A DNA stretch of 64,000 bases from Chryseobacterium taichungense (GCF_900109935.1 NZ_FOBV01000006.1:62001-126000), one strand, 5' to 3'. Shown: positions 16,598-25,512, counted from the stretch's first letter. The notes: generated from the sequence alone by a model not told the origin. Numbers and translations are program-made.

Positions 16598-17668
16598 ATG
16601 GGATTAAAAGAACTTTTACATTATACCTATATTTTCCCCCTTCTCGCTGTTGGATATTATTTTTCAGGCCTGATGGGTAACGGGATTATTTTTGATGTTA
16701 TTGCGGGTATTTTATTGACAGGAAGCGTAATTTCAGCTGTTCATCATGCGGAAGTTGTTGCGCATAAAGTAGGAGAACCTTTCGGTACGATCATTCTGGC
16801 GCTCTGCATCACTATTTTGGAGGTTGCTTTGATTATTTCGCTGATGGTTGCCGGTGGTGATCAGGCGATTACATTAGCAAGAGACACCGTATTTGCGGCC
16901 GTTATGCTTATTCTCAACGGGATTTTAGGAATCGGAATTCTCGTAGGAGGAGTAAAATATTATGAGCAGTTTTTTGCCAGGACCTCGGCGACTACCTATC
17001 TGGTAAGTATTGTTTCTATTCTTGTTCTTACCCTTGTTCTTCCGAATTTTACGTCAAGCGTTAACGGACCTTTTTATAATCAGGCACAGCTGATTTTTGT
17101 TTCAATCGCCTGTCTCGTTATTTACGGAACTTTCCTGATGGTGCAGACGGTGAGGCACCGAAATTATTTTATCGTTCCGGATGAGCATCCCGAAGAAAAC
17201 TATATTCCTTCTTTTCAGAAAACAATGATCAGTTTTGTCTTTCTTGTGATCTGTCTTGCCATCGTGGTATTCATGGCGAAAGGACTTTCTGAAACAATTG
17301 AAAATATGGTACAGAGTATCGGAGCTCCGAAATCGCTGGTAGGAGTGATTATTGCTGCGGTGGTTCTGTTGCCGGAAGGGCTGGCGGCGATCAGGGCGGC
17401 TCGCAGTAACCAGATTCAGTCGAGTCTTAATCTGGCTTTAGGTTCTGCGCTGGCAAGTATAGGGCTTACGATTCCTGCTGTTTCTATAGTCTGTATCTTG
17501 TATGATATTCCGTTGGTTTTAGGACTGGATAAAAAAGATATTATTCTTCTTTCACTGTCCGTTTTCATTGTTATGCTTTCTTTAAGCCGAGGAAAGACCA
17601 ATATCCTTTATGGAACCGTGCTCCTCGTGAACCTTGCAGCCTATATTTTCACGGTAATTGTTCCTTAA
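16598..17668 (+). CDS. Calcium/sodium:proton antiporter, ChaA-type
   Basis: A 356-residue inner-membrane antiporter with about 11 spans in two inverted halves. Each half carries the acidic signature of the CaCA family: HAEVVAHKVGEPFGTIILAL then ITILEVALI near residues 49-79, and VVLLPEGLAAIRAARSNQIQ near 252-271 followed by SLNLALGSALASIGLTIP. The Glu residues in the two repeats bind the cation. ChaA proteins exchange internal Ca2+, Na+ or K+ for protons and help at high pH and salt. The gene faces the truncated globin gene tail to tail. Confidence 0.92.
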   Translation: MGLKELLHYTYIFPLLAVGYYFSGLMGNGIIFDVIAGILLTGSVISAVHHAEVVAHKVGEPFGTIILALCITILEVALIISLMVAGGDQAITLARDTVFAAVMLILNGILGIGILVGGVKYYEQFFARTSATTYLVSIVSILVLTLVLPNFTSSVNGPFYNQAQLIFVSIACLVIYGTFLMVQTVRHRNYFIVPDEHPEENYIPSFQKTMISFVFLVICLAIVVFMAKGLSETIENMVQSIGAPKSLVGVIIAAVVLLPEGLAAIRAARSNQIQSSLNLALGSALASIGLTIPAVSIVCILYDIPLVLGLDKKDIILLSLSVFIVMLSLSRGKTNILYGTVLLVNLAAYIFTVIVP

Positions 17669-17682
17669 AAACTATGAAATAA

Positions 17683-18063
17683 TTATAATCTTCTCGCAAG
17701 ATCCATTTTGAATGCCATGAGTTTGGCAATGTTTTCAGATTTGTAAATGGCCATATCTGCATTTTTACCTACGAAATTTTCTTCAATGGTCGTTCTCCAG
17801 AGCTCGAGCCAGCGGTCAAAATGTTTTTGCTCCATCGCCTGCATTTCATTGATGGGGAAGTGCGCACCCATAGGATTTCCTTTATAGGTCATCTGCCCGA
17901 ACAGTATGGATTCCCAGAAAGAATACATTTTGGGTAAGTGCTTGTCCCAATCTACTTTAGCGATATCGGTAAAGAAGAAGCTTATCGTTTCATCTTTAAT
18001 AACTTTTGCATAAAATGAATTAACAAGATGCTCAATATCTTCTCGTGATTCCAGCTTTTTCAT
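17683..18063 (-). CDS. Group III truncated haemoglobin
   Basis: A 126-residue haem globin of the short, two-over-two helix fold. Group III features are present: FYAKVIKDETISFFF in the first helix, the WESILFGQMTYKGNP segment, and HFDRWLELWRTTI, whose His81 is the likely proximal haem ligand. Group III globins are soluble and probably detoxify nitric oxide or peroxide, but the physiological role is not firmly established. The gene is convergent with the antiporter and has no partner in an operon. Confidence 0.93.
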   Translation of the reverse strand: MKKLESREDIEHLVNSFYAKVIKDETISFFFTDIAKVDWDKHLPKMYSFWESILFGQMTYKGNPMGAHFPINEMQAMEQKHFDRWLELWRTTIEENFVGKNADMAIYKSENIAKLMAFKMDLARRL

Positions 18064-18108
18064 AGATCAAATTTAGTTTAAAATTTATTGTGAAATTCAA
18101 CCAGCTTG

Positions 18109-18143
18109 TTGATAAATTTCATGAAAACAATATTTTATATTTG
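18109..18143 (+). promoter_or_regulatory. Predicted Bacteroidota promoter for the KirBac-type gene
   Basis: The hexamer-like box TATATTTG at 18136-18143 matches the TAnnTTTG -7 consensus of the phylum. A TTG at 18109-18111 lies 24 bases upstream, at the long edge of the usual spacing to the -33 box. The start codon follows 40 bases later. Confidence 0.55.
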
Positions 18144-18183
18144 CATCTCATTTATATATCAAACTTAAAACAAGAGCAACACG

Positions 18184-19155
18184 ATGGCAAAAGGATTCCG
18201 TCAGAAAATTCGCCAGAAAAATACCGATAACAGTGGCTTCGGAGATTATTCTTCAGGACGGTTTATCAATAAAGATGGCCTTCCGAATGTCAACCGGAAA
18301 GGCGTAAATATTTTCAACCGTTTCAGTTGGTATCATACGATGCTGGATCTTTCGACATTCAATTTCCTTTCTTATCTGGTTATTGCCTATATTCTCGTAA
18401 ATCTGTTTTTTGCATTGATTTATTACCTCATTGGTGTGGAACATTTAACGGGAATTGATAAAAGCGATCCTGTGAATGAATTTATTGATGTTTTCTTTTT
18501 CAGCTCACAGACGTTTACTACAGTTGGCTACGGGAGAATTGCACCAGTGGGCTTTATGGCAAGTTTGGTGGCTACTTTTGAAGCTTTCTTGGGATTGCTT
18601 ACCTTTGCCATTGCAACGGGACTTTTCTATGGAAGATTTTCAAGGCCGAGAGCATATCTAAAATTTTCTGATATTGCTTTGATTGCTCCTTTTAAGGATA
18701 AGACAGCGCTAATGTTCCGGCTGGCTCCTTATAAAAATAATGCATTAACGGATGCAGATGTTATTGTTTCAGCGGCTATTGAAGTGATTGAAAATAGTGT
18801 TCCGAGAAGTAATTTTTATACCCTGAAAACACAGTTGAATAAAATCAATACATTGGCGCTGAACTGGACAATTGTTCATTTAATCGATGAAAATTCTCCA
18901 TTCTTTGGCTTTTCTGAAGAGGATTTTAAAAATACAGATATTGAAATTATTGTTCATCTGCGTGCCTTTGATGAAGTATTTTCCAATACGGTAGTACAAA
19001 GGACATCGTATGTATCGAAAGAAATTGTGTATGGAGCCAAGTTTATCCCGATGTATTATCCTGATAAGCAGAATCTCTCTACAGTGCTGGATCTGGATAA
19101 AATAAATCACTATCAACAAGCAGATCTTCCGGTATTTCAGGAAGATAACAAATAA
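18184..19155 (+). CDS. Inward-rectifier-type potassium channel (KirBac-like)
   Basis: A 323-residue channel subunit. The first transmembrane helix spans about 60-83, the pore helix and filter about 100-117 with the selectivity sequence TVGYG at 113-117, and the second helix about 121-148. A soluble beta-sheet domain from about 155 to 310 follows, with the Kir-type SRPRAYLKFSDIALIAPF opening. That cytoplasmic immunoglobulin-like domain gates the pore. The protein would form a tetramer conducting K+ in the inner membrane. The stop overlaps the start of the next gene by one base. The promoter-like box TATATTTG upstream fits a separate transcript. Confidence 0.93.
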   Translation: MAKGFRQKIRQKNTDNSGFGDYSSGRFINKDGLPNVNRKGVNIFNRFSWYHTMLDLSTFNFLSYLVIAYILVNLFFALIYYLIGVEHLTGIDKSDPVNEFIDVFFFSSQTFTTVGYGRIAPVGFMASLVATFEAFLGLLTFAIATGLFYGRFSRPRAYLKFSDIALIAPFKDKTALMFRLAPYKNNALTDADVIVSAAIEVIENSVPRSNFYTLKTQLNKINTLALNWTIVHLIDENSPFFGFSEEDFKNTDIEIIVHLRAFDEVFSNTVVQRTSYVSKEIVYGAKFIPMYYPDKQNLSTVLDLDKINHYQQADLPVFQEDNK

Positions 19156-19643
19156 TGAATTTAGAACTTTACAAAAAACAGGCTTTACAAAAGCAAAAAG
19201 AGCATAAAAAGTTTTTGGATGGTATTAAAAAAAAGCCACCGAAAAACCTGGATTATGTAGTACAAGAAACCCATGATGAAGTTTTTGAAACAATCGACTG
19301 TTTACAATGCGCCAATTGCTGTAAAACCACGGGGCCATTATATACAGAAAAAGATATTGAAAGAATCGCCAAGCATCTTCGCATGAAACCGGCTGATTTC
19401 GAAGCTAAATATTTGCGTGTGGATGAAGATAATGACAAAGTTTTACAGAATCTTCCCTGCTTTTTTTTAAACAGTGATAATACTTGTTCCATCTACGATG
19501 TTCGCCCTAAAGCCTGTCGGGAATATCCTCATACGGATAGGAAGAAGATCTATCAGATCAATCATCTTACCATGAAAAATACGCTTATATGTCCCGCTGC
19601 ATACGAGTTTGTGGAGAGAATTATGAAAAATTTAGCAAAATGA
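19155..19643 (+). CDS. YkgJ-family cysteine-cluster protein
   Basis: A 162-residue cytoplasmic protein with the conserved Cys pattern of the family: CLQCANCC at about residues 49-56, then PCFFLNSDNTCSIYDVRPKACREYP at about 99-123, and a final Cys in LICPAAYEF. The cluster probably binds zinc or an iron-sulfur centre. The N-terminal 30 residues are Lys-rich and helical. Its start codon overlaps the channel stop codon, so the two are translated together, but no functional link is known to me. Confidence 0.88.
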   Translation: MNLELYKKQALQKQKEHKKFLDGIKKKPPKNLDYVVQETHDEVFETIDCLQCANCCKTTGPLYTEKDIERIAKHLRMKPADFEAKYLRVDEDNDKVLQNLPCFFLNSDNTCSIYDVRPKACREYPHTDRKKIYQINHLTMKNTLICPAAYEFVERIMKNLAK

Positions 19644-19764
19644 TTAAATATTCAAAATCATTCTTAAATAATTATAAAGTGCGTTAAATAAAGGTCTTGC
19701 AGATAATATTCGATAAACCGTCAGCGTTTTAACTAAACAAACCATATTAAAAATATTAATTATT

Positions 19765-20112
19765 ATGAAGAAGTTAGTTTTAACAGCAGCGTTTACATTA
19801 GTCGGAGTAATCGCAGTATCGGCTCAGACGGACACAACACAACAGAACCCGTCACAAAATCAAAATTCTAGTAACCCATCGACAACTCAAACACAACAGG
19901 ATCCACAAGCGTCTTCAACTTTAGGAACAGCTTCCTCAAGTTCGGCACAGGACCAGAATACAACAGCAACTGCTACGGTAGATGCATCTGCAGCAACTAC
20001 AGCTACTGATGCTTCAGCTAGTGTAAGCACAGATCCGAATGCAGATGCTACCAAACCTAATGACGAGGTGACTAAAGAAGAAAAGAAGTCTAAAAAGAAA
20101 AAGTCTAAGTAA
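19765..20112 (+). CDS. Small secreted Gln/Ser/Thr/Ala-rich protein
   Basis: A 115-residue protein: a signal peptide ending VSAQ, then about 80 residues of low-complexity Gln, Asn, Ser, Thr and Ala, and a strongly basic tail KEEKKSKKKKSK. No fold is recognisable and it is likely disordered. A second protein with the same signal-peptide pattern and a KSKKKNK tail is encoded 180 bases downstream, so the two are probably diverged duplicates. A terminator follows it. Confidence 0.8.
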   Translation: MKKLVLTAAFTLVGVIAVSAQTDTTQQNPSQNQNSSNPSTTQTQQDPQASSTLGTASSSSAQDQNTTATATVDASAATTATDASASVSTDPNADATKPNDEVTKEEKKSKKKKSK

Positions 20113-20135
20113 GTATTTAAGTAAAAGTAGAAATG

Positions 20136-20165
20136 AATCCCGGAATTATCTTCCGGGGTTTTTAT
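20136..20165 (+). terminator. Hairpin terminator
   Basis: AATCCCGGAA pairs with TTCCGGGGTT around TTATC, with one G-T wobble, and runs into T residues. Confidence 0.8.
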
Positions 20166-20291
20166 TAAACCTGTTTATAATGTAATTTGTCTTAAATTAT
20201 TATAAATCAAGTTAAAACATTTTTTATAAGTAGTGCTTTGTACGATTATTGTACTTAGTCTAAGACAACCAACCACTAAATCATTTATATT

Positions 20292-20585
20292 ATGAAAAAG
20301 TTAATTTTAGCGACAGCACTCGCAATGTTTGGAACGATCGCAGTATCTGCACAGACAACACCACAAACGACCACAGTTGACACAGCAAGACCTGATACAA
20401 CGAAGAGCAAGGACATGAGAACCGATAACATGAATAATGGAAATAACGGCTCCTTGAATAATGGTAATACCAACGGTACTACAAACAACAATAACAACTG
20501 GGACAAATCAAAAACTGATAGTGCCAACTGGAAGAACAGAGATGCAACAACCGGCGACAGAAAGTCAAAAAAGAAAAATAAATAG
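20292..20585 (+). CDS. Small secreted Asn/Thr/Asp-rich protein
   Basis: A 97-residue protein: a signal peptide ending VSAQ, an Asn/Gly/Thr/Asp-rich middle, and a basic tail DRKSKKKNK. Its signal sequence (KKLILATALAMFGTIAVSAQ) is close to that of its upstream neighbour (KKLVLTAAFTLVGVIAVSAQ), and both end in a Lys/Ser block, so they are likely paralogues. No domain is recognisable. It has its own terminator and probably its own promoter in the 170-base gap. Confidence 0.8.
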   Translation: MKKLILATALAMFGTIAVSAQTTPQTTTVDTARPDTTKSKDMRTDNMNNGNNGSLNNGNTNGTTNNNNNWDKSKTDSANWKNRDATTGDRKSKKKNK

Positions 20586-20603
20586 ATAATGCATCATAAT
20601 AAG

Positions 20604-20632
20604 AATCCTGAAAATTTTTCAGGATTTTTTTT
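20604..20632 (+). terminator. Hairpin terminator
   Basis: AATCCTGAAAA at 20604-20614 pairs with TTTTCAGGATT ending at 20626, followed by T residues. Confidence 0.8.
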
Positions 20633-20649
20633 GGACTAAATTTTAATAA

Positions 20650-20673
20650 AAAAAGCGCTGAATACTCAACGCT
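20650..20673. terminator. Imperfect hairpin, probable terminator
   Basis: AAAGCG-c-TGA pairs with TCA-a-CGCTTT around ATAC. An A run precedes it, so it would act on the minus strand, or as a backup to the stronger gdhA hairpin. Confidence 0.5.
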
Positions 20674-20732
20674 TTCTCCTTTCACTTTTTACTTTTATCC
20701 CATTTATAATCCCGGGAACAGGTTGTATGAAA

Positions 20733-20757
20733 AAAGGTCGGGAATTTTCCCAACCTT
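20733..20757 (-). terminator. Terminator of gdhA
   Basis: On the minus strand AAAGGT-t-GGGAA pairs with TTCCC-g-ACCTTT and runs into T residues. It sits directly after the gdhA stop codon. Confidence 0.75.
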
Positions 20758-20763
20758 TGTATT

Positions 20764-22122
20764 TTATACGACTCCCTGAGCCAGCATTGCTTCTGCAACT
20801 TTCACGAAGCCAGCGATATTAGCGCCTTTCACGTAGTTTACATAGCCGTCTTCTTCTTTACCATAATCTCTACATGCTTTATGGATTCCGATCATGATCT
20901 CTTTCAGTCTGGCATCAACTTCTTCAGAAGTCCAGTTCAGACGGATAGAGTTTTGTGTCATTTCAAGACCTGAAGTAGCAACTCCTCCCGCATTGGAAGC
21001 CTTTCCCGGAGAGAATAACACTTTATTATCAAGGAAATAATTAATAGCATCTAGTGTTGAAGGCATATTGGCTGCTTCCGTTACACAAACGCAACCATTT
21101 TCCACCAGTTGCTTAGCATCATCAAGATCCAGCTCGTTTTGAGTTGCAGACGGTATGGCAACATCACATTTCACTTCCCAAGGACGTTTTCCTGCAAAAA
21201 ATTGTGCAGAAGGATATTTTTTAGCATAATCTTCAGCTCTGTTGTTTCCTGAAGATCTTAATTCCAATAGATAATCGATTTTTTCGCCATCAATACCGTC
21301 TTTATCATAAACATATCCGTCAGGTCCGGAAATAGTTACTACTTTACCGCCAAGTTCAGATACTTTCTTGATCACACCCCAGGCTACGTTTCCGAAACCT
21401 GAAACCGTTACCACTTTATCTTTAAAAGTTTGTCCGATCGTTTTCAGCATCTGCTCTGCGAAGTATACCACACCATAACCTGTCGCTTCAGGACGGATCA
21501 ATGAACCACCGTAGGCAAGACCTTTTCCGGTAAGTACCCCTGTAAATTCATTTCTGATTTTTTTGTATTGACCGAATAAGTATCCGATCTCTCTGGCACC
21601 TACACCGATATCTCCTGCAGGAACGTCAGTTTCAGGTCCTACATGCTTGCATAATTCTGTCATGAATGCCTGGCAGAAACGCATTACTTCCATATCAGAT
21701 TTTCCTTGCGGATCAAAGTCTGAGCCTCCTTTTCCACCACCCATTGGTAATGTTGTCAGTGAGTTTTTAAATACCTGCTCAAATGCCAGGAACTTAAGAA
21801 CCGAAAGATTTACAGTAGGATGGAATCGGATTCCTCCCTTATATGGCCCAATAGCAGAGTTCATCTGAATTCTGAAACCTCTGTTTACCTGGATTTCTCC
21901 TTTATCGTCAACCCACGGAACTCTGAAAATGATGATTCTTTCAGCCTCTGCCATTCTTTCAAGAAGTTTCATGCCTGTATATTCCTTCTTCGTCATAATA
22001 AACGGAATTACTGTAACAGCAACTTCTTTTACCGCTTGTAAAAATTCTGGCTCATTAGGGTTTTTGGCCTCAATTTTTGCTATAAATTCTTGTATTTTCT
22101 GGTCAATATTATATTGTTCCAT
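20764..22122 (-). CDS. gdhA: NADP-specific glutamate dehydrogenase
   Basis: A 452-residue cytoplasmic enzyme that makes glutamate from 2-oxoglutarate, ammonia and NADPH. The length and the block LPMGGGKGGSDFDPQGKSD near residue 120, with the catalytic Lys, mark the hexameric class I type. GYGVVYFAEQML near 225 leads into the Rossmann domain, with the nucleotide loop SGFGNVAWG near 248. The conserved acid GDIGVG occurs near 172. It is a single-gene unit with a terminator after it and a TAnnTTTG box upstream. It is the main ammonia-assimilating enzyme in many Bacteroidota. Confidence 0.97.
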   Translation of the reverse strand: MEQYNIDQKIQEFIAKIEAKNPNEPEFLQAVKEVAVTVIPFIMTKKEYTGMKLLERMAEAERIIIFRVPWVDDKGEIQVNRGFRIQMNSAIGPYKGGIRFHPTVNLSVLKFLAFEQVFKNSLTTLPMGGGKGGSDFDPQGKSDMEVMRFCQAFMTELCKHVGPETDVPAGDIGVGAREIGYLFGQYKKIRNEFTGVLTGKGLAYGGSLIRPEATGYGVVYFAEQMLKTIGQTFKDKVVTVSGFGNVAWGVIKKVSELGGKVVTISGPDGYVYDKDGIDGEKIDYLLELRSSGNNRAEDYAKKYPSAQFFAGKRPWEVKCDVAIPSATQNELDLDDAKQLVENGCVCVTEAANMPSTLDAINYFLDNKVLFSPGKASNAGGVATSGLEMTQNSIRLNWTSEEVDARLKEIMIGIHKACRDYGKEEDGYVNYVKGANIAGFVKVAEAMLAQGVV

Positions 22123-22148
22123 ATATTAGGGTTGAATATTATTGTCAA

Positions 22149-22178
22149 CAAATTTAATTTTTTTTTCAAGATTCACAA
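22149..22178 (-). promoter_or_regulatory. Predicted promoter of gdhA
   Basis: On the minus strand TAAATTTG (plus CAAATTTA at 22149-22156) fits the -7 box. A TTG (plus CAA at 22176-22178) lies 19 bases upstream, the normal spacing for the phylum. The start codon is 27 bases downstream. Confidence 0.6.
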
Positions 22179-22312
22179 TACCTTAATGAATGATTGTTGA
22201 AATTTTAATAATATAAATACTTAATATTATTAAGTTGATAATTTGAGCTTTAATTTTATTAAAAATTAAAAGTTATGTTTAAAACAATGCAATATTAAGA
22301 AAAGGTTAAATC

Positions 22313-23422
22313 TCATATTATCATAAATTGTCTCCCCGAAAGTGATTTTACTTTCCCTAAAAGTTCTAATTCCAGAATTGTGGGTAATATTTTGTGAGAG
22401 GGCAGACCTGTTTTCTCTATGATATCATCCAAAGAAATTTGTGGATGATCTGAAATAACAGTAAATATTAATTGTTGGCTGTCAGTTAATTGGATATTGA
22501 TTTCACTGTGGCAAAATAATTCTTCCATTTTTATTTTAGGCTTTTTAATTCCTAAACTATCAATAAGATCTTTCACTGTAGAAATTGCCGCTGCTTTATT
22601 CTGAAAAATCAGTTGATTGCAGCCCTGGCTTTGCTTGTCTGTAATTTTCCCGGGCAATGCAAATACTTCCCGGTTATATTGATTCGCAAAAGTTGCTGTG
22701 CTCACTGATCCGCCTCCGAAAGCTGTTTCTACGACAATTGTCGCAGGAGAAATACCGGCTACAATTCTATTTCTTTGAATAAAATTTTCCCGGTCAGGTT
22801 TTCGCGAAGAATTAAATTCTGTGAATAGCGTTCCTCCTTCTTCCACGATTTTTTCGGAAAGCCTTCGGTTTTTGGAAGGATAAATAGTATGAAATCCGTG
22901 CGCCAATACGCCAACTGTAGGAATTCCTTTCAGGAGAGACTGTTCGTGAACTTCTTTGTCGATACCCAGGGCAAGGCCGCTAACAGAAATAAATGGGCAG
23001 GATTTTATCTCTTCAAAAAAATCATTCAGAAAATGGCTGCCGTAAGACGTCATGTTTCTGGTTCCTACAATGCTTACTTTTTGTTTCTTTTCGTCGAAGC
23101 TTCCTTTTTGATAAAGAATTGCCGGTGCATCATAGCATTCATTAAGTAATTTTGGAAGTTCGCCAGCATGACGAAGGTTGATGATAATATTATTCTTTTC
23201 GCAGAATTTTAGTTCTTTTTCAGCAAATTTCAAATGGATAGGATTTCCGATATCAGCGACCATTTTATAGCCCAGGCCATCAATTCTTTTATATTCTTTT
23301 TTGGTATGCTGCCAGGCATTTTTTGCACTTCCAAAAGTGCGGACAAGCTTGTAAAAATTGATATCACCGATTAAATTACATTCGCGGAGCGCGATAGAAT
23401 ATAGATGTTCTTCAGAATACAT
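22313..23422 (-). CDS. dprA: DNA-processing protein DprA
   Basis: A 369-residue protein that loads RecA on incoming single-stranded DNA in transformation. The N-terminal helical region (1-95) is followed by the Rossmann-like DprA core: KVSIVGTRNMTSYG near residue 115, SGLALGIDKEVHEQSL near 148, GVLAHGFHTIYPSKNRRLSE near 172, and GGGSVSTATFANQYNREVFALPG near 238. The last 65 residues look like a winged helix. The length and motifs are normal, so it is probably functional. It may share a transcript with the rhomboid gene just downstream, across a 60-base gap. Confidence 0.95.
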   Translation of the reverse strand: MYSEEHLYSIALRECNLIGDINFYKLVRTFGSAKNAWQHTKKEYKRIDGLGYKMVADIGNPIHLKFAEKELKFCEKNNIIINLRHAGELPKLLNECYDAPAILYQKGSFDEKKQKVSIVGTRNMTSYGSHFLNDFFEEIKSCPFISVSGLALGIDKEVHEQSLLKGIPTVGVLAHGFHTIYPSKNRRLSEKIVEEGGTLFTEFNSSRKPDRENFIQRNRIVAGISPATIVVETAFGGGSVSTATFANQYNREVFALPGKITDKQSQGCNQLIFQNKAAAISTVKDLIDSLGIKKPKIKMEELFCHSEINIQLTDSQQLIFTVISDHPQISLDDIIEKTGLPSHKILPTILELELLGKVKSLSGRQFMII

Positions 23423-23488
23423 TTGTGTTGTTTTGACAAATGTAAAGAATTTAATATTAATTTTTATATGATTAAAAATTGATAAGGC

Positions 23489-24259
23489 TTATTTTCTTCT
23501 CAGCTCATCCAGATGTTCCCAAATGTCATCTTTCTTTTTATAAGGTAATTCCATGAAGTCTTCGGGATGGTTTTCTTTGTATTCCTGCCAGAGTTTGTCG
23601 TCTTTTTCGCTGTAATAATTCGGAAATTCCCAGATGAATTTTTTCTTTTTATCGCCTACTTTTTTAAACATAAAGGCCAGGATAATTCCCACCACAGCGC
23701 CTGCAATGTGTGCTTGCCATGCAATCTTGCTAGGTTCCTGGAGATTGTAAAACAATTCCTCTGGCAGCATTCCCCAAACCAGACTTCCATAGTATAGAAC
23801 TACCAGGAGAGAAATAGTAAGCAACTTCATGTTCCACTTAAAGATACCGCTGAAAAAAAGAAAGAATGCGAGTACGTATACCACGCCACTGGCACCAATT
23901 GTACAGGTATAAAGATAATCACCAGTCATGATGTCTATAGGCGGCAAAAGCCAAACTAACAATCCTGTAGCCAGCCATCCTAAAACGAAAACTTTATTAG
24001 CCACCAATGGATAAAACTGATACAGCAGAAACATCAGAATAGCAATAGGAATAGAATTCCCTACAATATGATCCAGATTTCCGTGCAGAAGGGGAGAAGT
24101 AATAATGCCGAGCAGTCCTTCAGGCAATAACGGAATAATGGCTCCAAAACAACTTTCAAAAAAGCCATGAAGCTGAAGAAAATATCCCAGCCACATTGCT
24201 GCAAGCATCAGCAAAGGATTTATAATCGCTTTTTTGGAAATTACATTGTTTTTTAGCAT
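23489..24259 (-). CDS. Rhomboid-family intramembrane serine protease
   Basis: A 256-residue membrane protein with six spans in the first 200 residues. The catalytic pair is visible: Ser124 in the GASG motif and His184 in WQAHIAGAVVG. The oxyanion-side motif HGNLDHIVGN at 59-68 supplies His and Asn. The last 55 residues form a charged cytoplasmic tail (WEFPNYYSEKDDKLWQEYKE) that is common in Flavobacteriia members. It cuts membrane proteins within their spans; no substrate can be deduced here. It lies downstream of dprA in the same direction. Confidence 0.93.
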   Translation of the reverse strand: MLKNNVISKKAIINPLLMLAAMWLGYFLQLHGFFESCFGAIIPLLPEGLLGIITSPLLHGNLDHIVGNSIPIAILMFLLYQFYPLVANKVFVLGWLATGLLVWLLPPIDIMTGDYLYTCTIGASGVVYVLAFFLFFSGIFKWNMKLLTISLLVVLYYGSLVWGMLPEELFYNLQEPSKIAWQAHIAGAVVGIILAFMFKKVGDKKKKFIWEFPNYYSEKDDKLWQEYKENHPEDFMELPYKKKDDIWEHLDELRRK

Positions 24260-24454
24260 GCACTGTTTATGTCAAATGGAAAGCCAATGCTAAATTTCGG
24301 AAAATTTGGCGATGAATTAATCAGTCATTTATTTTATTTCAGCCAAAAAGTAATCTTTTCTTTCGTATATATTAAAGAATATCTTATTTGTCATTAAAAT
24401 GTTAGGTGAGTAGGAAAATGTAGTTTTGCCTGTGCGATTTGTTTTTATCAAATT

Positions 24455-24462
24455 TATATTTG
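24455..24462 (+). promoter_or_regulatory. Predicted -7 box for the DUF3078 gene
   Basis: TATATTTG matches the TAnnTTTG consensus and lies 41 bases before the start codon. I see no well-spaced -33 TTG. Confidence 0.4.
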
Positions 24463-24502
24463 ATATTTTTGTGTAGAATTTTGTAAAATGAAATCCTGAC
24501 TC

Positions 24503-25429
24503 ATGAAGAAGTTTTTATTAATTCTTTCCTTTTCTATAGGAATTTTCAACAGTGCACAAGTGCTTCTGGACACTGCCTCTATCAAAGTAGATACGGTAAA
24601 ACACTGGTCTGTTCTTGGTAAACAGACCTTAATGATCAATCAGGCTGCATTCTCCAACTGGGTTGGAGGTGGTGGTAATAATGTCGGCTGGCTGGTAGGT
24701 GCAGATTACAACATTACCTATGAAAAAGACAAGGATCTCTGGGAAAATATTATTCTTTTGAATTATGGTCAGAATGATACGAAAGGTCTTGGAGTAAGAA
24801 AAACTCAGGATGTTATCAATGTTTCCACGAATTATGGAAGAAAAGTTTCTAAAAGTTGGTATCTTTCTGTCGGAGCAGGCATACTTTCTCAGTTTACTGT
24901 GGGATATGAAGACGGCAACAATCCTGAAGCCAAGAAAATTTCCAACTTTATGGCTCCCGGTTATCTGAATGTCGGGATGGGGATTACGTACAGGCCCAAC
25001 GATAACATCAATGTAACGCTGCGTCCTTCCAACGCCAGATGGGCTTTCGTTTTAGATAAAGATCTCCAGACTGCAGGAACGTACGGATTAAAAGCTGATG
25101 GAGACAATTCATTATTACAGTACGGTTTTCTGGGGACAGCTTATTATAAATTTAAATTAATGGAAAACGTAAATGTTACCAATACCGCATCTGTTTTCTC
25201 AAATTATCTTGACTATCCTGAAAGGCTGGTGCTCGCGTATGGAATGATATTAAATTTAAAAGTTAATAAATTCATCTCCTCCAACATTACTGTTGACCTC
25301 ATGTATGACCATAACCAGATCAAAAGAACACAGCTGAAGCAGACATTGGGTGTTGGGTTTGCCTACACCTTAGATAATGGCGTAAAACGGTCTAACAGAA
25401 AAGACAGCCAATGGTGGATAAAGAAATAA
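24503..25429 (+). CDS. DUF3078 outer-membrane beta-barrel-like protein
   Basis: A 308-residue protein with a signal peptide (ending NSAQ). The mature part begins with KHWSVLGKQTLMINQAAFSN then WVGGGGNNVGWLVGAD, a segment typical of DUF3078. It continues as alternating amphipathic strands with aromatic girdles, consistent with an outer-membrane barrel, although the C-terminus (QWWIKK) is not the classical final-Phe strand. The function is unknown. It is a single-gene unit followed by a dispersed hairpin element that could end transcription. Confidence 0.85.
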   Translation: MKKFLLILSFSIGIFNSAQVLLDTASIKVDTVKHWSVLGKQTLMINQAAFSNWVGGGGNNVGWLVGADYNITYEKDKDLWENIILLNYGQNDTKGLGVRKTQDVINVSTNYGRKVSKSWYLSVGAGILSQFTVGYEDGNNPEAKKISNFMAPGYLNVGMGITYRPNDNINVTLRPSNARWAFVLDKDLQTAGTYGLKADGDNSLLQYGFLGTAYYKFKLMENVNVTNTASVFSNYLDYPERLVLAYGMILNLKVNKFISSNITVDLMYDHNQIKRTQLKQTLGVGFAYTLDNGVKRSNRKDSQWWIKK

Positions 25430-25460
25430 TCATTATCAACTTGAATAAATATCTACAAAA

Positions 25461-25512
25461 TCAATAGGTGTGGCTTTAGCCCACTTTTTTATTTAATACT
25501 TTAGCCAAATTT
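25461..25512 (+). repeat. Dispersed hairpin element, copy 2
   Basis: The unit runs tcaataggtgtggctttagc, then ccacttttttattt and ctttagccaaat. It matches the order of parts at 8071-8130. GTG-t-GGC pairs imperfectly with GCC-c-AC, and the T run makes it terminator-like after the DUF3078 gene. Confidence 0.65.
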
